In this document: positions 1 through 8,859 of the stretch, piece after piece
How the letters are laid out: the number at the start of each line of letters is the position of its first letter
Position numbering within the stretch: the stretch's first letter is position 1
Assembly (NCBI RefSeq): GCF_030409225.1
Contig: NZ_JAUFPK010000001.1
Coordinates: forward strand, 185,238 to 249,237
Length of the DNA stretch: 64,000 nt
Source of the DNA: Aquisalimonas lutea
GTDB lineage: Bacteria; Pseudomonadota; Gammaproteobacteria; Nitrococcales; Aquisalimonadaceae
Reading direction: 5' to 3'
Translations under genes and position numbers: made by a program
Notes under the pieces: generated by a model
What the model saw: the letters and a program-made list of their open reading frames with translations, nothing else
What the model was told of the DNA's origin: nothing
Databases searched by the model: none

Positions 1-801
1 CCGCTCGGCGCCGATCACCGACCGCCGCCGCTCGACCTCCGCCTCGCCGTCGAAGGCCGACAGGGCACCCGAGGCCGATCCCACGACCCAGAGAACCGGC
101 GCCTGGATACGACGCCAGCAGGCCTCGGCCTCCTCGAGACGATAGAGCACGGGGTTGGTGCGCTTGTGGGCCGGATCCCCGCGCAGCTGCCACATCCCTC
201 CGGCCGCCGCGCGCAGCCAGCACTGCGCCACGAACAGCGCCCGGTCGGCGGGCAGGTGCGGGTGGCGCTCGCGCAGCCGATCCGCGAACGCTTCCGGTGA
301 TTCCGGCGCCTGGAGCGTCGGCGGGCTGCGCCACTGATCCAGCCAGCGGGCATAGTTGTCCGGCGCCTCGGCCGGATCCCGGGCCCGGGTACCGAACCCC
401 TCCACCAGAGCCAGCCGCCGGATCCGCCGCGGCCGGATGCCCGCGTACAGCCCCGCGACGTTGCCGCCCATGCTGTGACCGACCAGGTCCACCGCGTCGT
501 CGCCGACCTCGCGGTCCAGCAGGGCCTCCAGGTCGGCAAGATAATCCGGGAAGTAGTAGCCATCGGCCACCCAGTCGGAATCGCCGAAGCCCCGCCAGTC
601 CAGGGCGACGACGTGCCGCTGCGCCGCCAGCGCATCCACCACGAACTGCCAGGTCCGGCCGGTATCCATCCAGCCGTGCAGCAGCACCAGCGGACGGCCC
701 TCCCTCGGTCCCCAGCGGTGGAGGCGATGGCGCACGCCGCGCAGGTTCACGTCCTCGGCGGCCGCCGGCACGGCGGGCAGGTAGGCGGCGCTGTCAGCCA
801 C
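1..801 (-). CDS. alpha/beta hydrolase, C-terminus beyond the window edge
   Basis: The frame is open from a GTG at 801 to the left edge (267 codons, no stop), so the gene is partial. An oxyanion-region HGWMDTG lies at residues 42-48 and the nucleophile elbow GHSMGG at 108-113, with Ser110 as probable nucleophile; the catalytic His would lie near the end, outside the window. This is the fold of esterases, haloalkane-type and C-C bond hydrolases, and the substrate cannot be read from sequence. The GTG overlaps the last codons of the upstream SDR gene (bases 794-801), so the two are probably translationally coupled and co-transcribed. No signal peptide is visible, so it is likely cytoplasmic. Confidence 0.85.
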   Translation of the reverse strand, partial: MADSAAYLPAVPAAAEDVNLRGVRHRLHRWGPREGRPLVLLHGWMDTGRTWQFVVDALAAQRHVVALDWRGFGDSDWVADGYYFPDYLADLEALLDREVGDDAVDLVGHSMGGNVAGLYAGIRPRRIRRLALVEGFGTRARDPAEAPDNYARWLDQWRSPPTLQAPESPEAFADRLRERHPHLPADRALFVAQCWLRAAAGGMWQLRGDPAHKRTNPVLYRLEEAEACWRRIQAPVLWVVGSASGALSAFDGEAEVERRRSVIGAER

Positions 802-1540
802 CCCAGCGCTCCCGGTGAGCGGGCTCCGTGAACGACCACTCCTCGGCGCTGAACGCGTCCGCTTCCACCTCCAGCAGCAGCCAGGCGGTGAACCGGGCCA
901 CCTCGGCCGGGTCCTCCAGCTGCCCGGTGGCGTGCAGATCCAGGAAGCGCTGCACCATGGGGAAGCGCTCCGGGGGCTGCTCGCGGATCAGCGCCTGCAT
1001 GGGGGTATCCACCACCCCCGGCCGCAGGCTGCCCACGGCGATGCCGCGGTCGCGCAGCTCTTCCCGGAGCACCTGGTAGATCATGTGCAGCGCCGCCTTG
1101 CCGGTGCAGTAGCTGCCCCAGCCGGCATACCCGTGGTGGGCGGCACCGGAGGACATGTGCAGCACGCGGCCGCCCTGGAGATTGTCAAGCAGCCCCTGGG
1201 TGAGGAACAGCGGCGCCTCGACGTTCACCGCCTGCGCCTGCCGCCAGTCCTCCAGGCGCACGCCCGCCAGGGGACCGATGGGCTCGAGGGCGCCGGCGTT
1301 GTGCACCAGTCCCGCGAGGGAGCCGTCGCCCAGGGCCTCGACCACCTCGGCACGGCCTTCGGCGGTGGCCAGATCGGCAGCCACCGTGGTGATGCGTTCC
1401 GGGTCCAGCGAGCGGGTGCCCTCCAGCGCGTCCCTGCGGCGGCCCACGGCGACCACCTGCAGGCCGCGCTCGGCGAGCTCACGGCAGATGGCCCGTCCGA
1501 GACCACTCCCCCCTCCGGTGACGACCATGCGTTGTGACAC
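794..1540 (-). CDS. SDR family NAD(P)-dependent oxidoreductase
   Basis: A 248-residue classical short-chain dehydrogenase. The dinucleotide-binding TGGGSGLG is at about residues 8-15, followed by HNAGAL, the catalytic SSGAA strand and the YCTGK (Tyr-x-x-x-Lys) active site, then the PG motif in RPGVVDTP. An upstream in-frame codon exists near 1582, but the GTG at 1540 is preceded by AGGAGG with five-base spacing and puts the Rossmann strand at the usual distance from the N-terminus, so I start there. The stop overlaps the start of the following hydrolase gene. Substrate unknown; a small-molecule carbonyl/alcohol oxidoreductase in the cytoplasm is all that can be said. Confidence 0.88.
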   Translation of the reverse strand: MSQRMVVTGGGSGLGRAICRELAERGLQVVAVGRRRDALEGTRSLDPERITTVAADLATAEGRAEVVEALGDGSLAGLVHNAGALEPIGPLAGVRLEDWRQAQAVNVEAPLFLTQGLLDNLQGGRVLHMSSGAAHHGYAGWGSYCTGKAALHMIYQVLREELRDRGIAVGSLRPGVVDTPMQALIREQPPERFPMVQRFLDLHATGQLEDPAEVARFTAWLLLEVEADAFSAEEWSFTEPAHRERWGG

Positions 1541-1782
1541 GAGCTCCTCCTGTTGGCCGCGGCGCCGGTCCCACACCGGCATCCGGCTCGCTGCCGGGCC
1601 GGTGCCGACACCGTACGCCGTTCGACGATTGCCGAAGGCGGCTTTTTTCAGCAGCCTGTTGACGAATCACAAGCATACTAATCTTGCCGGGGAAATACGT
1701 AATACTGCATCCACGGCCCGCGCCGCCGGAACGCTTCCGCGGCCACCAAGGGCGCACCGTTGCGGTACTGGAGGAGACAGGC

Positions 1783-3684
1783 ATGAACTACGCAGCGCTT
1801 TACCAGCGGTCCATCGACGACCCGGAAGGCTTCTGGGGCGAGCAGGCCCAGGCCCTGGACTGGTTCCGTCCGCCGCAGCAGGTCCTCGGCCGGGACGACC
1901 AGGGTCTGCACCGCTGGTTCCAGGGAGGCGAGCTGAACATGGCCCATCTCGCCCTGGACCACCACGTCAACCAGGGCCGGGGCGGCCAGACCGCGATCAT
2001 CCACGACTCCCCGGCCACCGGGACCCAGCAGCGCTACACCTATACCGAGCTGCGCGACGCCGTGGCGACCTGCGCCGGGGCCCTGCGCGAGCTGGGCGTG
2101 GCCAAGGGCGATCGCGTGGTGCTGTACATGCCCATGATTCCCGAGGCCGTCATCGGCATGCTGGCCTGCGCCCGGCTGGGCGCCATTCACGCGGTGGTCT
2201 TCGGCGGCTTCTCGCCCCACGAGCTGGCGGTGCGCATCGATGACGCGGCGCCGCGGGTCATTCTCACCGCGGGCTGCGGCATGGAGTTCACCCGGGTCAT
2301 CCCGTACAAGCCCCTGGTGGACGAGGCCATCAGCCAGGCGCGGCACAAGCCGGAAGCGGTGGTGGTCAAGGCCCGCCCGCAGGCCGATGCCGAGCTCCAG
2401 CCCGGCCGCGACCACGACTGGGACGCGCTCATGGCGGGGGCGAGCCCGGCGGACCCGGTGCCTGTGGATGCCACCCACCCGCTGTACATCCTCCACACCT
2501 CGGGCACCACCGGGAAGCCCAAGGGCGTCCTGCGCGACACCGGCGGCTATGCCGTGGCCCTGAACTTCAGCATGGGCGCCGTCTACGACCTGCACCCGGG
2601 CGAGGTGTTCTGGACCGCCTCGGACGTGGGCTGGGTGGTCGGCCACTCGTACATCGTCTATGCACCGCTGATCCGCGGCTGCACCTCCGTGGTGTACGAG
2701 GGCAAGCCGGTGAAGACCCCGGACGCCGGCGCCTTCTGGCGGGTCATCGCCGAGCACGGCGTGAAGACCTTCTTCACTGCGCCCACGGCCTTCCGGGCCG
2801 TCAAGAAGGAGGACCCGGACGCCCGCCACATGGCCGATCACGACCTGAGCTGCCTCAAGGCGCTGTTCCTGGCCGGCGAGCGCCTGGATCCGCCCACCTA
2901 CGACTGGCTCAAGCGCATCACCGGCGGGCGGCCGGTGATCGACCACTGGTGGCAGACGGAGACCGGCTGGCCCATCGCCGCCAACCCGCTGGGCATCGAG
3001 CCCCAGCCCGAGAAGAGCGGCTCCGCCACCTTCCCGGCACCGGGCTACCAGGTGGAGATCCTGGCCCCGGGCGGCGAGCGCCTGGGCCGCGGCGAGCAGG
3101 GGCACATCGCCATCCGCCTGCCGCTGCCGCCCGGCTGCCTGCCGACCCTGTGGAACGACGACGCCCGCTTCCGCTCCTCGTATCTGGAGCGCTTCCCCGG
3201 GTACTACGACACCTCCGACGGCGGCTACATCGACGAGGACGGTTATCTGTTCGTCATGGGCCGGGTGGATGATGTCATCAACGTGGCCGGGCACCGGCTG
3301 TCCACCGGCGAGATGGAGGAGATCATCGGCAGCCACGAGGCGGTGGCGGAATGCGCGGTGGTGGGCATCGCCGACGAGCTCAAGGGCGAGATGCCCGTCG
3401 GCTTCGTGGTGCTCAAGGACGGCGCCGAGGTGGATCACGGCACGCTGGAGACGGACCTGGTGGAGATGGTCCGCCGCAACATCGGCGCCTTCGCCTGCCT
3501 GCGCAGCGTGGCCATCGTGCAGAAGCTGCCCAAGACCCGCTCGGGCAAGGTCCTGCGCAAGAGCATCCGGCAGCTCTCCTCCCAGGCCGAGGTCCCGGTG
3601 CCGCCGACCATCGACGATCCGTCCAGCTTGGACGAGATCCGCGACGCCATGCACGAGCAGGGAATCGGGCAGCACAAGGGCTAG
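1783..3684 (+). CDS. prpE: propionate--CoA ligase / acyl-CoA synthetase (PrpE-like)
   Basis: AMP-forming acyl-CoA synthetase of 633 residues that activates a short-chain acid, most likely propionate, to its CoA thioester. The sequence shows the P-loop TSGTTGKPKG (about residues 237-247), the WWQTETG core motif, the YDTSDGG hinge region, and the C-terminal PKTRSGKVLRK segment with catalytic Lys589. Length and the LRDTGGYAVAL stretch resemble PrpE more than Acs. The ATG at 1783 has GGAGGAG nine bases upstream; a longer frame from 1684 lacks a site. The next gene is a Pat-type acetyltransferase, and Lys589 is the residue that such enzymes acetylate to switch off this family. Acetate use is the main alternative. 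Confidence 0.88.
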   Translation: MNYAALYQRSIDDPEGFWGEQAQALDWFRPPQQVLGRDDQGLHRWFQGGELNMAHLALDHHVNQGRGGQTAIIHDSPATGTQQRYTYTELRDAVATCAGALRELGVAKGDRVVLYMPMIPEAVIGMLACARLGAIHAVVFGGFSPHELAVRIDDAAPRVILTAGCGMEFTRVIPYKPLVDEAISQARHKPEAVVVKARPQADAELQPGRDHDWDALMAGASPADPVPVDATHPLYILHTSGTTGKPKGVLRDTGGYAVALNFSMGAVYDLHPGEVFWTASDVGWVVGHSYIVYAPLIRGCTSVVYEGKPVKTPDAGAFWRVIAEHGVKTFFTAPTAFRAVKKEDPDARHMADHDLSCLKALFLAGERLDPPTYDWLKRITGGRPVIDHWWQTETGWPIAANPLGIEPQPEKSGSATFPAPGYQVEILAPGGERLGRGEQGHIAIRLPLPPGCLPTLWNDDARFRSSYLERFPGYYDTSDGGYIDEDGYLFVMGRVDDVINVAGHRLSTGEMEEIIGSHEAVAECAVVGIADELKGEMPVGFVVLKDGAEVDHGTLETDLVEMVRRNIGAFACLRSVAIVQKLPKTRSGKVLRKSIRQLSSQAEVPVPPTIDDPSSLDEIRDAMHEQGIGQHKG

Positions 3685-3785
3685 CCCGTTGTCGGCCGGG
3701 GCCGCCCGCACCTGCCGGCACCGCGGGCCCGGCAAGGAAGCATGCGCACGTCGCGCCACCGGCACAGCGGCATCGGGGGAAGGCC

Positions 3786-6449
3786 ATGGGCACCCACTAC
3801 CTGGAACACTTCTTCCGCCCGGAGAGCATCGCCGTCGTGGGCGCCAGCGAGACCCCGGGATCCGTGGGTGAGCAGGTCATGCGCAACCTGCTCGACGCCG
3901 GTTTCCGGGGCGCCATCAGCCCCGTGAATCCGCGCCACGGGGAGGTCCACGGCCTGGCCTGCGCCCCGCGGGTCCGGGCCCTGGAGCATGCCCCGGACCT
4001 GGCCGTCATCTGCGTGCCGCCCCGGGCGATCCACCAGGTCGTGGAAGAATGCGGGCGCCACGGCATCCGCGCGGTGGTCATCCTGGCCGCCGGCATGGGC
4101 GAGTCCGGCACCGGCGTCAAGCGCCTGGAGCAGGCGGTCATGGCCACCGCGCGCCGTCACGGCGTGCGCGTCATCGGCCCCGACTGGGTCGGCCTGATGC
4201 GGCCGCACCTGGGCCTGAACGCCACGTTCTCCCGCAGCCGTGCCCTCCCCGGGCAGCTGGCCCTGGTCTCCCAGTCCGGGGCACTCACCTCCGCCGTCCT
4301 GGACTGGGCCGAGAGCCGCCGGGTGGGCTTCTCCACGGTCTGCTCCCTGGGCGACACCACCGACGTGGACTTCGGCGACGTCCTCGACTACCTGGCGCTG
4401 GACCCGGAGACCCGCAGCATCCTCCTGTACGTGGAAACCATCACCGACGCCCGGCGCTTCATGGGCGGGCTGCGGGCCGCGGCCCGGCTCAAGCCCGTCA
4501 TCGTCATGAAGGTGGGCCGGCAGCAGGAGAGCTACCGGGCCACCAGCTCCCACACCGGCGCGCTGGTCGGTGCCGACGACGCCTTCGACGCCGCACTGGG
4601 ACGCGCCGGCGCGGTGCGCGTTCCCACCATCGGGCAGCTGTTCGCCGCCGCCGAGCTGCTGGCCAGCGGCAAGCGCCTCGCCGGCGACCGCATCGCCGTG
4701 ATCACCAACGGCGGCGGGCCCGGCATCATCGCCACCGACCTCCTGGTCGAGCGCCAGCTCCAGCTGGCCCGCCTGGGCGAGAAGACCCTGGCCGCCCTGA
4801 ACCGGCACCTGCCGGCCCGCTGGCCCGGCGACAATCCCGTGGACGTCCTCGGCGACGCCGACCCGAAGCGGTTCGCCGCCGCACTGGACGCCTGCCTGGA
4901 CGACGACAACGTCGACGGCGCCCTGGTGATCCTCGCGCCCCAGGCCCGGACCGACCCGGAAGGCACGGCCGAGCAACTGTGCCAGGCCGACACCCGCCGC
5001 AAGCCGGTGCTGGGCAGCTGGATGGGGGGCAGCCGCATCCGCACTGCCCGCGAGCGCTTCACCGCGGCGGGCTTTCCCAACTTCGCCACCCCGGAGAACG
5101 CCACGGAGGCGCTCTCGGCCCTGTCGCGCTACCGGCGCAGCCAGGCGCTGCTCATGCAGCTGCCGGATGCCGCCAGCGCCCGCTCCGAGCCCGACCTGCA
5201 GACGGCCCAGGAGGTCATCAGCCGGGCCCTGGAGGCAGGACAGACGCGGCTCACGCCGTTGCAGTCGAAGACGATGCTGCAGGCCTTCGCGATTCCGGTG
5301 ACCACCACGATGGTCGCCCGCTCGGCGGAGGAGGCCCGCGATGCCGCGCAACGCCTGGGGCTGCCGGTGGCCATGAAGATCAACTCGCCGGAGATCACCC
5401 ACAAGGCCGCCGTGGACGGCGTGCGCCTGAACCTCGTCGACGGCGAGGCGGTGGCAGCCGCCTACACGGATATCCTCGAGGCGGTCCGGAAGGCGCGCCC
5501 GGACGCGGCCGTCGACGGGGTCTCCGTGGAGCCCATGCATACCCCCCGGCACGGCAGCGAGATCATGCTCGGCGTGGTCCGCGACCCGGTGTTCGGCCCC
5601 GTGATCAGTTTCGGGGCGGGCGGCTCCATGGTGGAAGTCATCCGCGACCGCGCGGTATCGCTGCCGCCGCTCAACGACTTCCTGGCCCGGGACCTGATGG
5701 CCCGGACCCGGGTCGGCCGCTTTCTGCAGCTGGACCAGGACAGCCACCTGCGCCGCGAGCTGGAGCATGCGCTGCTGCGCCTGTCCGACCTGGTGTGCTC
5801 CCTGCCGCGGGTCACCGACGTGGACATCAACCCCGTCATCGCCGACGCCCAGGGCGTGGTGGCCGTGGACGCCCGCATCCACGTGCGCGACAGCCGCAGC
5901 GACGGCTACGGGCACATGGCCATCATGCCCTATCCGCGCCACCTGGCGCGCCGGGAGACCCTGCCCGGCGGCCACGAGGTGCTCGTGCGGCCGATCCGGC
6001 CGGAGGACGCGGAAATGGAGCAGGCGTTCATCGAAGGGCTCTCGGACCGCTCCCGGTACTACCGCTTCATGGACCACATGGGGCATGTCGGCCTGGCCAT
6101 GCTGGTGCGCTTCACCCAGATCGACTACGACCGCGAGATGGCCCTGGTGGCCGTTGACGACAGCGGCGAGACACCGCGGCAGGTGGGCGTCGCCCGCTAC
6201 GTCACCAACCCGGACGGGCGCAGCTGCGAGTTCGCCGTGGCCGTCGCCGACGACTGGCAGGGGCGCGGGCTGGGACGGCGGCTCATGGAGCGCCTCATGA
6301 CCGTGGCCCGGGAACGCGACCTGGATCGCATGGAAGGCCAGGTCCTGGCCGAGAACCGGGGCATGCTCGGCCTCATGGACCGCCTGGGCTTCCGGCGCCA
6401 GCGCATCCCCGGGGACTACAGCGTGGTCCAGGTGGAGCGTTCCCTGTAA
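3786..6449 (+). CDS. pat: bifunctional NDP-forming acyl-CoA synthetase-like / GNAT protein acetyltransferase (Pat family)
   Basis: An 887-residue protein, close to the length of enterobacterial Pat/YfiQ. Order: CoA-binding domain (SIAVVGASETPGSVG near residue 15), succinyl-CoA-synthetase-like domains, ATP-grasp domain (about 500-690), then a GNAT domain (about 730-887) with the acetyl-CoA loop QGRGLG and the candidate catalytic Glu815 in CEFAVAV. The family acetylates the active-site lysine of AMP-forming acyl-CoA synthetases; the gene lies 101 bases after such an enzyme in the same direction. Unusually for a Pat, the histidine of the NDP-forming synthetase (SHTGALVG, His256) is retained. I start at the ATG at 3786 because the frame upstream runs inside prpE. 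Confidence 0.85.
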   Translation: MGTHYLEHFFRPESIAVVGASETPGSVGEQVMRNLLDAGFRGAISPVNPRHGEVHGLACAPRVRALEHAPDLAVICVPPRAIHQVVEECGRHGIRAVVILAAGMGESGTGVKRLEQAVMATARRHGVRVIGPDWVGLMRPHLGLNATFSRSRALPGQLALVSQSGALTSAVLDWAESRRVGFSTVCSLGDTTDVDFGDVLDYLALDPETRSILLYVETITDARRFMGGLRAAARLKPVIVMKVGRQQESYRATSSHTGALVGADDAFDAALGRAGAVRVPTIGQLFAAAELLASGKRLAGDRIAVITNGGGPGIIATDLLVERQLQLARLGEKTLAALNRHLPARWPGDNPVDVLGDADPKRFAAALDACLDDDNVDGALVILAPQARTDPEGTAEQLCQADTRRKPVLGSWMGGSRIRTARERFTAAGFPNFATPENATEALSALSRYRRSQALLMQLPDAASARSEPDLQTAQEVISRALEAGQTRLTPLQSKTMLQAFAIPVTTTMVARSAEEARDAAQRLGLPVAMKINSPEITHKAAVDGVRLNLVDGEAVAAAYTDILEAVRKARPDAAVDGVSVEPMHTPRHGSEIMLGVVRDPVFGPVISFGAGGSMVEVIRDRAVSLPPLNDFLARDLMARTRVGRFLQLDQDSHLRRELEHALLRLSDLVCSLPRVTDVDINPVIADAQGVVAVDARIHVRDSRSDGYGHMAIMPYPRHLARRETLPGGHEVLVRPIRPEDAEMEQAFIEGLSDRSRYYRFMDHMGHVGLAMLVRFTQIDYDREMALVAVDDSGETPRQVGVARYVTNPDGRSCEFAVAVADDWQGRGLGRRLMERLMTVARERDLDRMEGQVLAENRGMLGLMDRLGFRRQRIPGDYSVVQVERSL

Positions 6450-6478
6450 CGTGACGCGCTTCCTGCGACGCTTACCCC

Positions 6479-6505
6479 TAAAGATGTATTCTGCCCTGCC
6501 GATCA
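6479..6505 (+). promoter_or_regulatory. sigma-28 (FliA) promoter of the chemoreceptor gene
   Basis: TAAA at 6479-6482, exactly 15 bases, then GCCGATCA at 6498-6505. The FliA consensus is TAAA-N15-GCCGATAA, so 11 of 12 positions match at the right spacing. It sits between the stop of the acetyltransferase gene and the chemoreceptor start, 70 bases upstream of the ATG, and points toward it. Motility-class control of a chemotaxis receptor is the expected biology. Confidence 0.8.
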
Positions 6506-6574
6506 CGTCATCGGCCCGGATGCGGCAGCACCCCCGGCAAAGAACACATCCATCCGCTTCATCAAGGGATATCC

Positions 6575-8128
6575 ATGCGCAGGAACCTTCCCGTCACCGG
6601 CCGCGAACACGTCTTCGACACCGAGGCCCGCCTGATCAGCACGACGACCCTCAAGGGCGTCATCCAGCACGTCAACGACGACTTCTGCCGGGTCGCGGGA
6701 TTCTCCCGGGACGAGCTCATCGGCCAGGCGCACAACATCATCCGGCATCCGGACATGCCGCCCGCCGTATTCCAGGATTTCTGGGACACCCTCAAGGCCG
6801 GCGAGCCGTGGATGGGCATCGTCAAGAACCGCTGCAAGAACGGCGACCATTACTGGGTCAGCGCCTACGTCGCGCCCATCTACGAGCAGGACCGGATGGT
6901 CGGCTACCAGTCGGTGCGCACCGCACCGGACCGGGACGACGTCCGTCGCGCCGAGAAGGTCTACCGCGAGCTGTGGCGTGCCCGGCGGATCCGCCTGCCG
7001 TCTCCGGGGCTGCGGGGACGGACCGCGGCCGGAATCGGTGCCGGCGTCGTTGCCGGGCTCGGAGCGGGGAGCATCGGTGGCGGCATGGGTGCCGCCGTTG
7101 CCGGTCTCGCCCTGGTGCTCGCCTGGCCGGCGGCCCTGGCGGTGACCGCGCGGGTGCGCCGCGCCAGCCAGGCCGCACGGGCCACGTTCGACAACCCGGT
7201 TGGCCGGCGCGTCTATGGCGGCGCCGACGACGAGGCCGGTCAGGTGCATCTCAGCCTGGCGATGCAACAGGCCCGGGTGCGGACGCTGCTGGGGCGGGTG
7301 GGCGATGTCACCGGTCAGCTGCACGACACCGCCCGGGCCTCCGAGGACGCCGCAGGCCGCAGCGGCAGCGCCATCGCCGCGCAGCAGGACGAGATGGCCC
7401 AGGTCGCCACGGCCATGAACGAGATGTCGGCAACCATCCAGGAGGTCTCGCGCAACACGAGCCACGCGGCGGACCGGGCGGGTGACGCCCACGGTCGCGC
7501 CGCGGACTGCCATCGTCTGGTGGAGGAAACCGGCAGCGCCATGAGCCGCCTGGCCGATGAGACGCACAGCGCCGGCGAGGCCATTCGCAGCCTGATCCGC
7601 AGGACCGAGGGAATCCACGGCATTCTCGACACCATCCGCGGAATCTCGGAGCAGACCAACCTGCTGGCGCTCAACGCCGCCATCGAGGCCGCACGGGCCG
7701 GCGACAGCGGGCGGGGATTCTCCGTGGTCGCCGAGGAGGTGCGCAAGCTCTCCGCCCGGACCGGCGAGGCCACCACCGAGATCGAGTCGGTGCTCGGCGA
7801 GCTGCGCACCGGCGCCGAAGAGGCCGGTACCGTCATGGACCGCGGACAGGCCTCCAGCCAGCGGGTCCAGGAGCTCACGGACCGGGCCGCGGACGCCGTC
7901 CAGGGCGTGCTGGCGGCCGCCAACGACATCAGCGACATGAACACCCAGATCGCCAGCAGCGCCGAGGAGCAATCCGCCACGGCGGAGGAGATCAACCGCA
8001 GCGTCAGCCAGATCAACGAGGCGTTCACGGAAACCGCCAGCACCGCCACCGGCGCACGGGAGACCGCCGAATCCCTCACGCGGATGGTCGCCGAGCTGGA
8101 CAGCCTGGTGCGCCAGTTCCGGGCCTGA
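6575..8128 (+). CDS. Aer-like PAS-domain methyl-accepting chemotaxis protein
   Basis: A 517-residue chemoreceptor with the Aer layout. An N-terminal PAS domain (residues 1-120, with [15 protein letters not shown] and the NIIRHPDMP segment typical of Aer) replaces a periplasmic sensor. Two adjoining hydrophobic stretches at about 150-195 form the membrane anchor, followed by a HAMP-like linker and a long coiled-coil signalling domain whose tip, [18 protein letters not shown], is near residue 360. Known relatives bind FAD and report redox state or oxygen to CheA/CheW; FAD binding here is inference. The RBS AAGGGAT precedes the ATG, and a sigma-28 promoter lies at 6479-6505. No che genes are adjacent, so it is an orphan receptor. 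Confidence 0.92.
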   Translation: MRRNLPVTGREHVFDTEARLISTTTLKGVIQHVNDDFCRVAGFSRDELIGQAHNIIRHPDMPPAVFQDFWDTLKAGEPWMGIVKNRCKNGDHYWVSAYVAPIYEQDRMVGYQSVRTAPDRDDVRRAEKVYRELWRARRIRLPSPGLRGRTAAGIGAGVVAGLGAGSIGGGMGAAVAGLALVLAWPAALAVTARVRRASQAARATFDNPVGRRVYGGADDEAGQVHLSLAMQQARVRTLLGRVGDVTGQLHDTARASEDAAGRSGSAIAAQQDEMAQVATAMNEMSATIQEVSRNTSHAADRAGDAHGRAADCHRLVEETGSAMSRLADETHSAGEAIRSLIRRTEGIHGILDTIRGISEQTNLLALNAAIEAARAGDSGRGFSVVAEEVRKLSARTGEATTEIESVLGELRTGAEEAGTVMDRGQASSQRVQELTDRAADAVQGVLAAANDISDMNTQIASSAEEQSATAEEINRSVSQINEAFTETASTATGARETAESLTRMVAELDSLVRQFRA

Positions 8129-8277
8129 CCCGCCTTTCAGGACGTGGAATTCACCACACCTGCGCTCGCGCGCCCTGTCGGCATGAGGAGACGGTATTCA
8201 GGCCCCCCGCAGGCGGGTACCATGACCAAGCTCAGGGTTCTCTCCAAAACCCGCCACGCGAACCGCGCCTCGTACCC

Positions 8278-8847
8278 ATGGACACGGTCTACACCCCTGC
8301 CGCCGTTACCGCGCTCCTGCTCCTGCTGGCGTTCTTCGTCTGGACCGCCCGCCGTCGCCGGCGTACCCCGCGCATCAGCGTGCGACCGCGGGAAGTGCTC
8401 ACCGCCGCGCAGCAGCGGCTTTACCGGACCCTGTGCGCCGGCCTGCCCAATCACTACGTTCTGGCCCAGGTCCCGTTCGCCGCGTTCCTGGAGCCGCGCG
8501 GCCAGGGGCAGCAGCCGCCCGTGCCGCTGAGCGGGCAGTGGGCGGACTTCCTGATCTGCGACCAGGCCTTCAGGGTCATCGCCGTGGTGGAGCTCGGCGC
8601 CGGGCAGCGCAGCGCCCAGCATGACGAGCTCCTCCGTGATGCGGCCCTGCCCCTGATCCGCTGGCAGGACAACGCCCTGCCCGATGCCAGCGAGGTGCGG
8701 GAGACGGTGCGCGACCTGGAATCACTGCGGACCCTGGGCGAGCAGGTGGGCGACCCGGAGCCCGGCCCGGGATCGGCCGCCGCCGACCCGATGGATGCCG
8801 ATGACGCCGCCGCCGGCGGCGGGCGGCGCCGCGAACCCCATCTCTGA
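8278..8847 (+). CDS. DUF2726 domain protein with N-terminal membrane anchor
   Basis: A 189-residue protein. A single hydrophobic segment (residues 9-22) followed by an arginine run suggests an N-terminal anchor with a cytoplasmic C-terminal domain. Residues 37-150 match the DUF2726 pattern: LTAAQQRLYRTL, a QVPFAAFL strand, WADFLICD and the VVELGAGQRS and LIRW strands, a layout resembling PD-(D/E)XK-like folds. The tail (150-189) is low-complexity, rich in Asp, Ala, Gly and Pro. Function of the family is unknown. It stands alone, followed by a convergent dehydrogenase gene 12 bases away. The 149 bases upstream show no clear promoter. Confidence 0.75.
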   Translation: MDTVYTPAAVTALLLLLAFFVWTARRRRRTPRISVRPREVLTAAQQRLYRTLCAGLPNHYVLAQVPFAAFLEPRGQGQQPPVPLSGQWADFLICDQAFRVIAVVELGAGQRSAQHDELLRDAALPLIRWQDNALPDASEVRETVRDLESLRTLGEQVGDPEPGPGSAAADPMDADDAAAGGGRRREPHL

Positions 8848-8859
8848 ATCCCGCCGGGC

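Noticed and set aside
1631..1648. GCCG-AAGG-CGGC hairpin followed by six T upstream of prpE
   Set aside because: The stem is only four base pairs and there is no plus-strand gene before it to terminate; at most a leader feature.
1659..1684. TTGACG with TAATCT as a prpE promoter
   Set aside because: The spacer is only 14 bases, too short for sigma-70, so I did not list it.
1678..6506. Very long open frames antisense to prpE and pat (695 and 941 codons)
   Set aside because: They mirror third-position GC of the plus-strand genes, consist of His/Gly/Ala/Arg/Val-rich sequence with no family motif, and the plus-strand genes are unmistakable.
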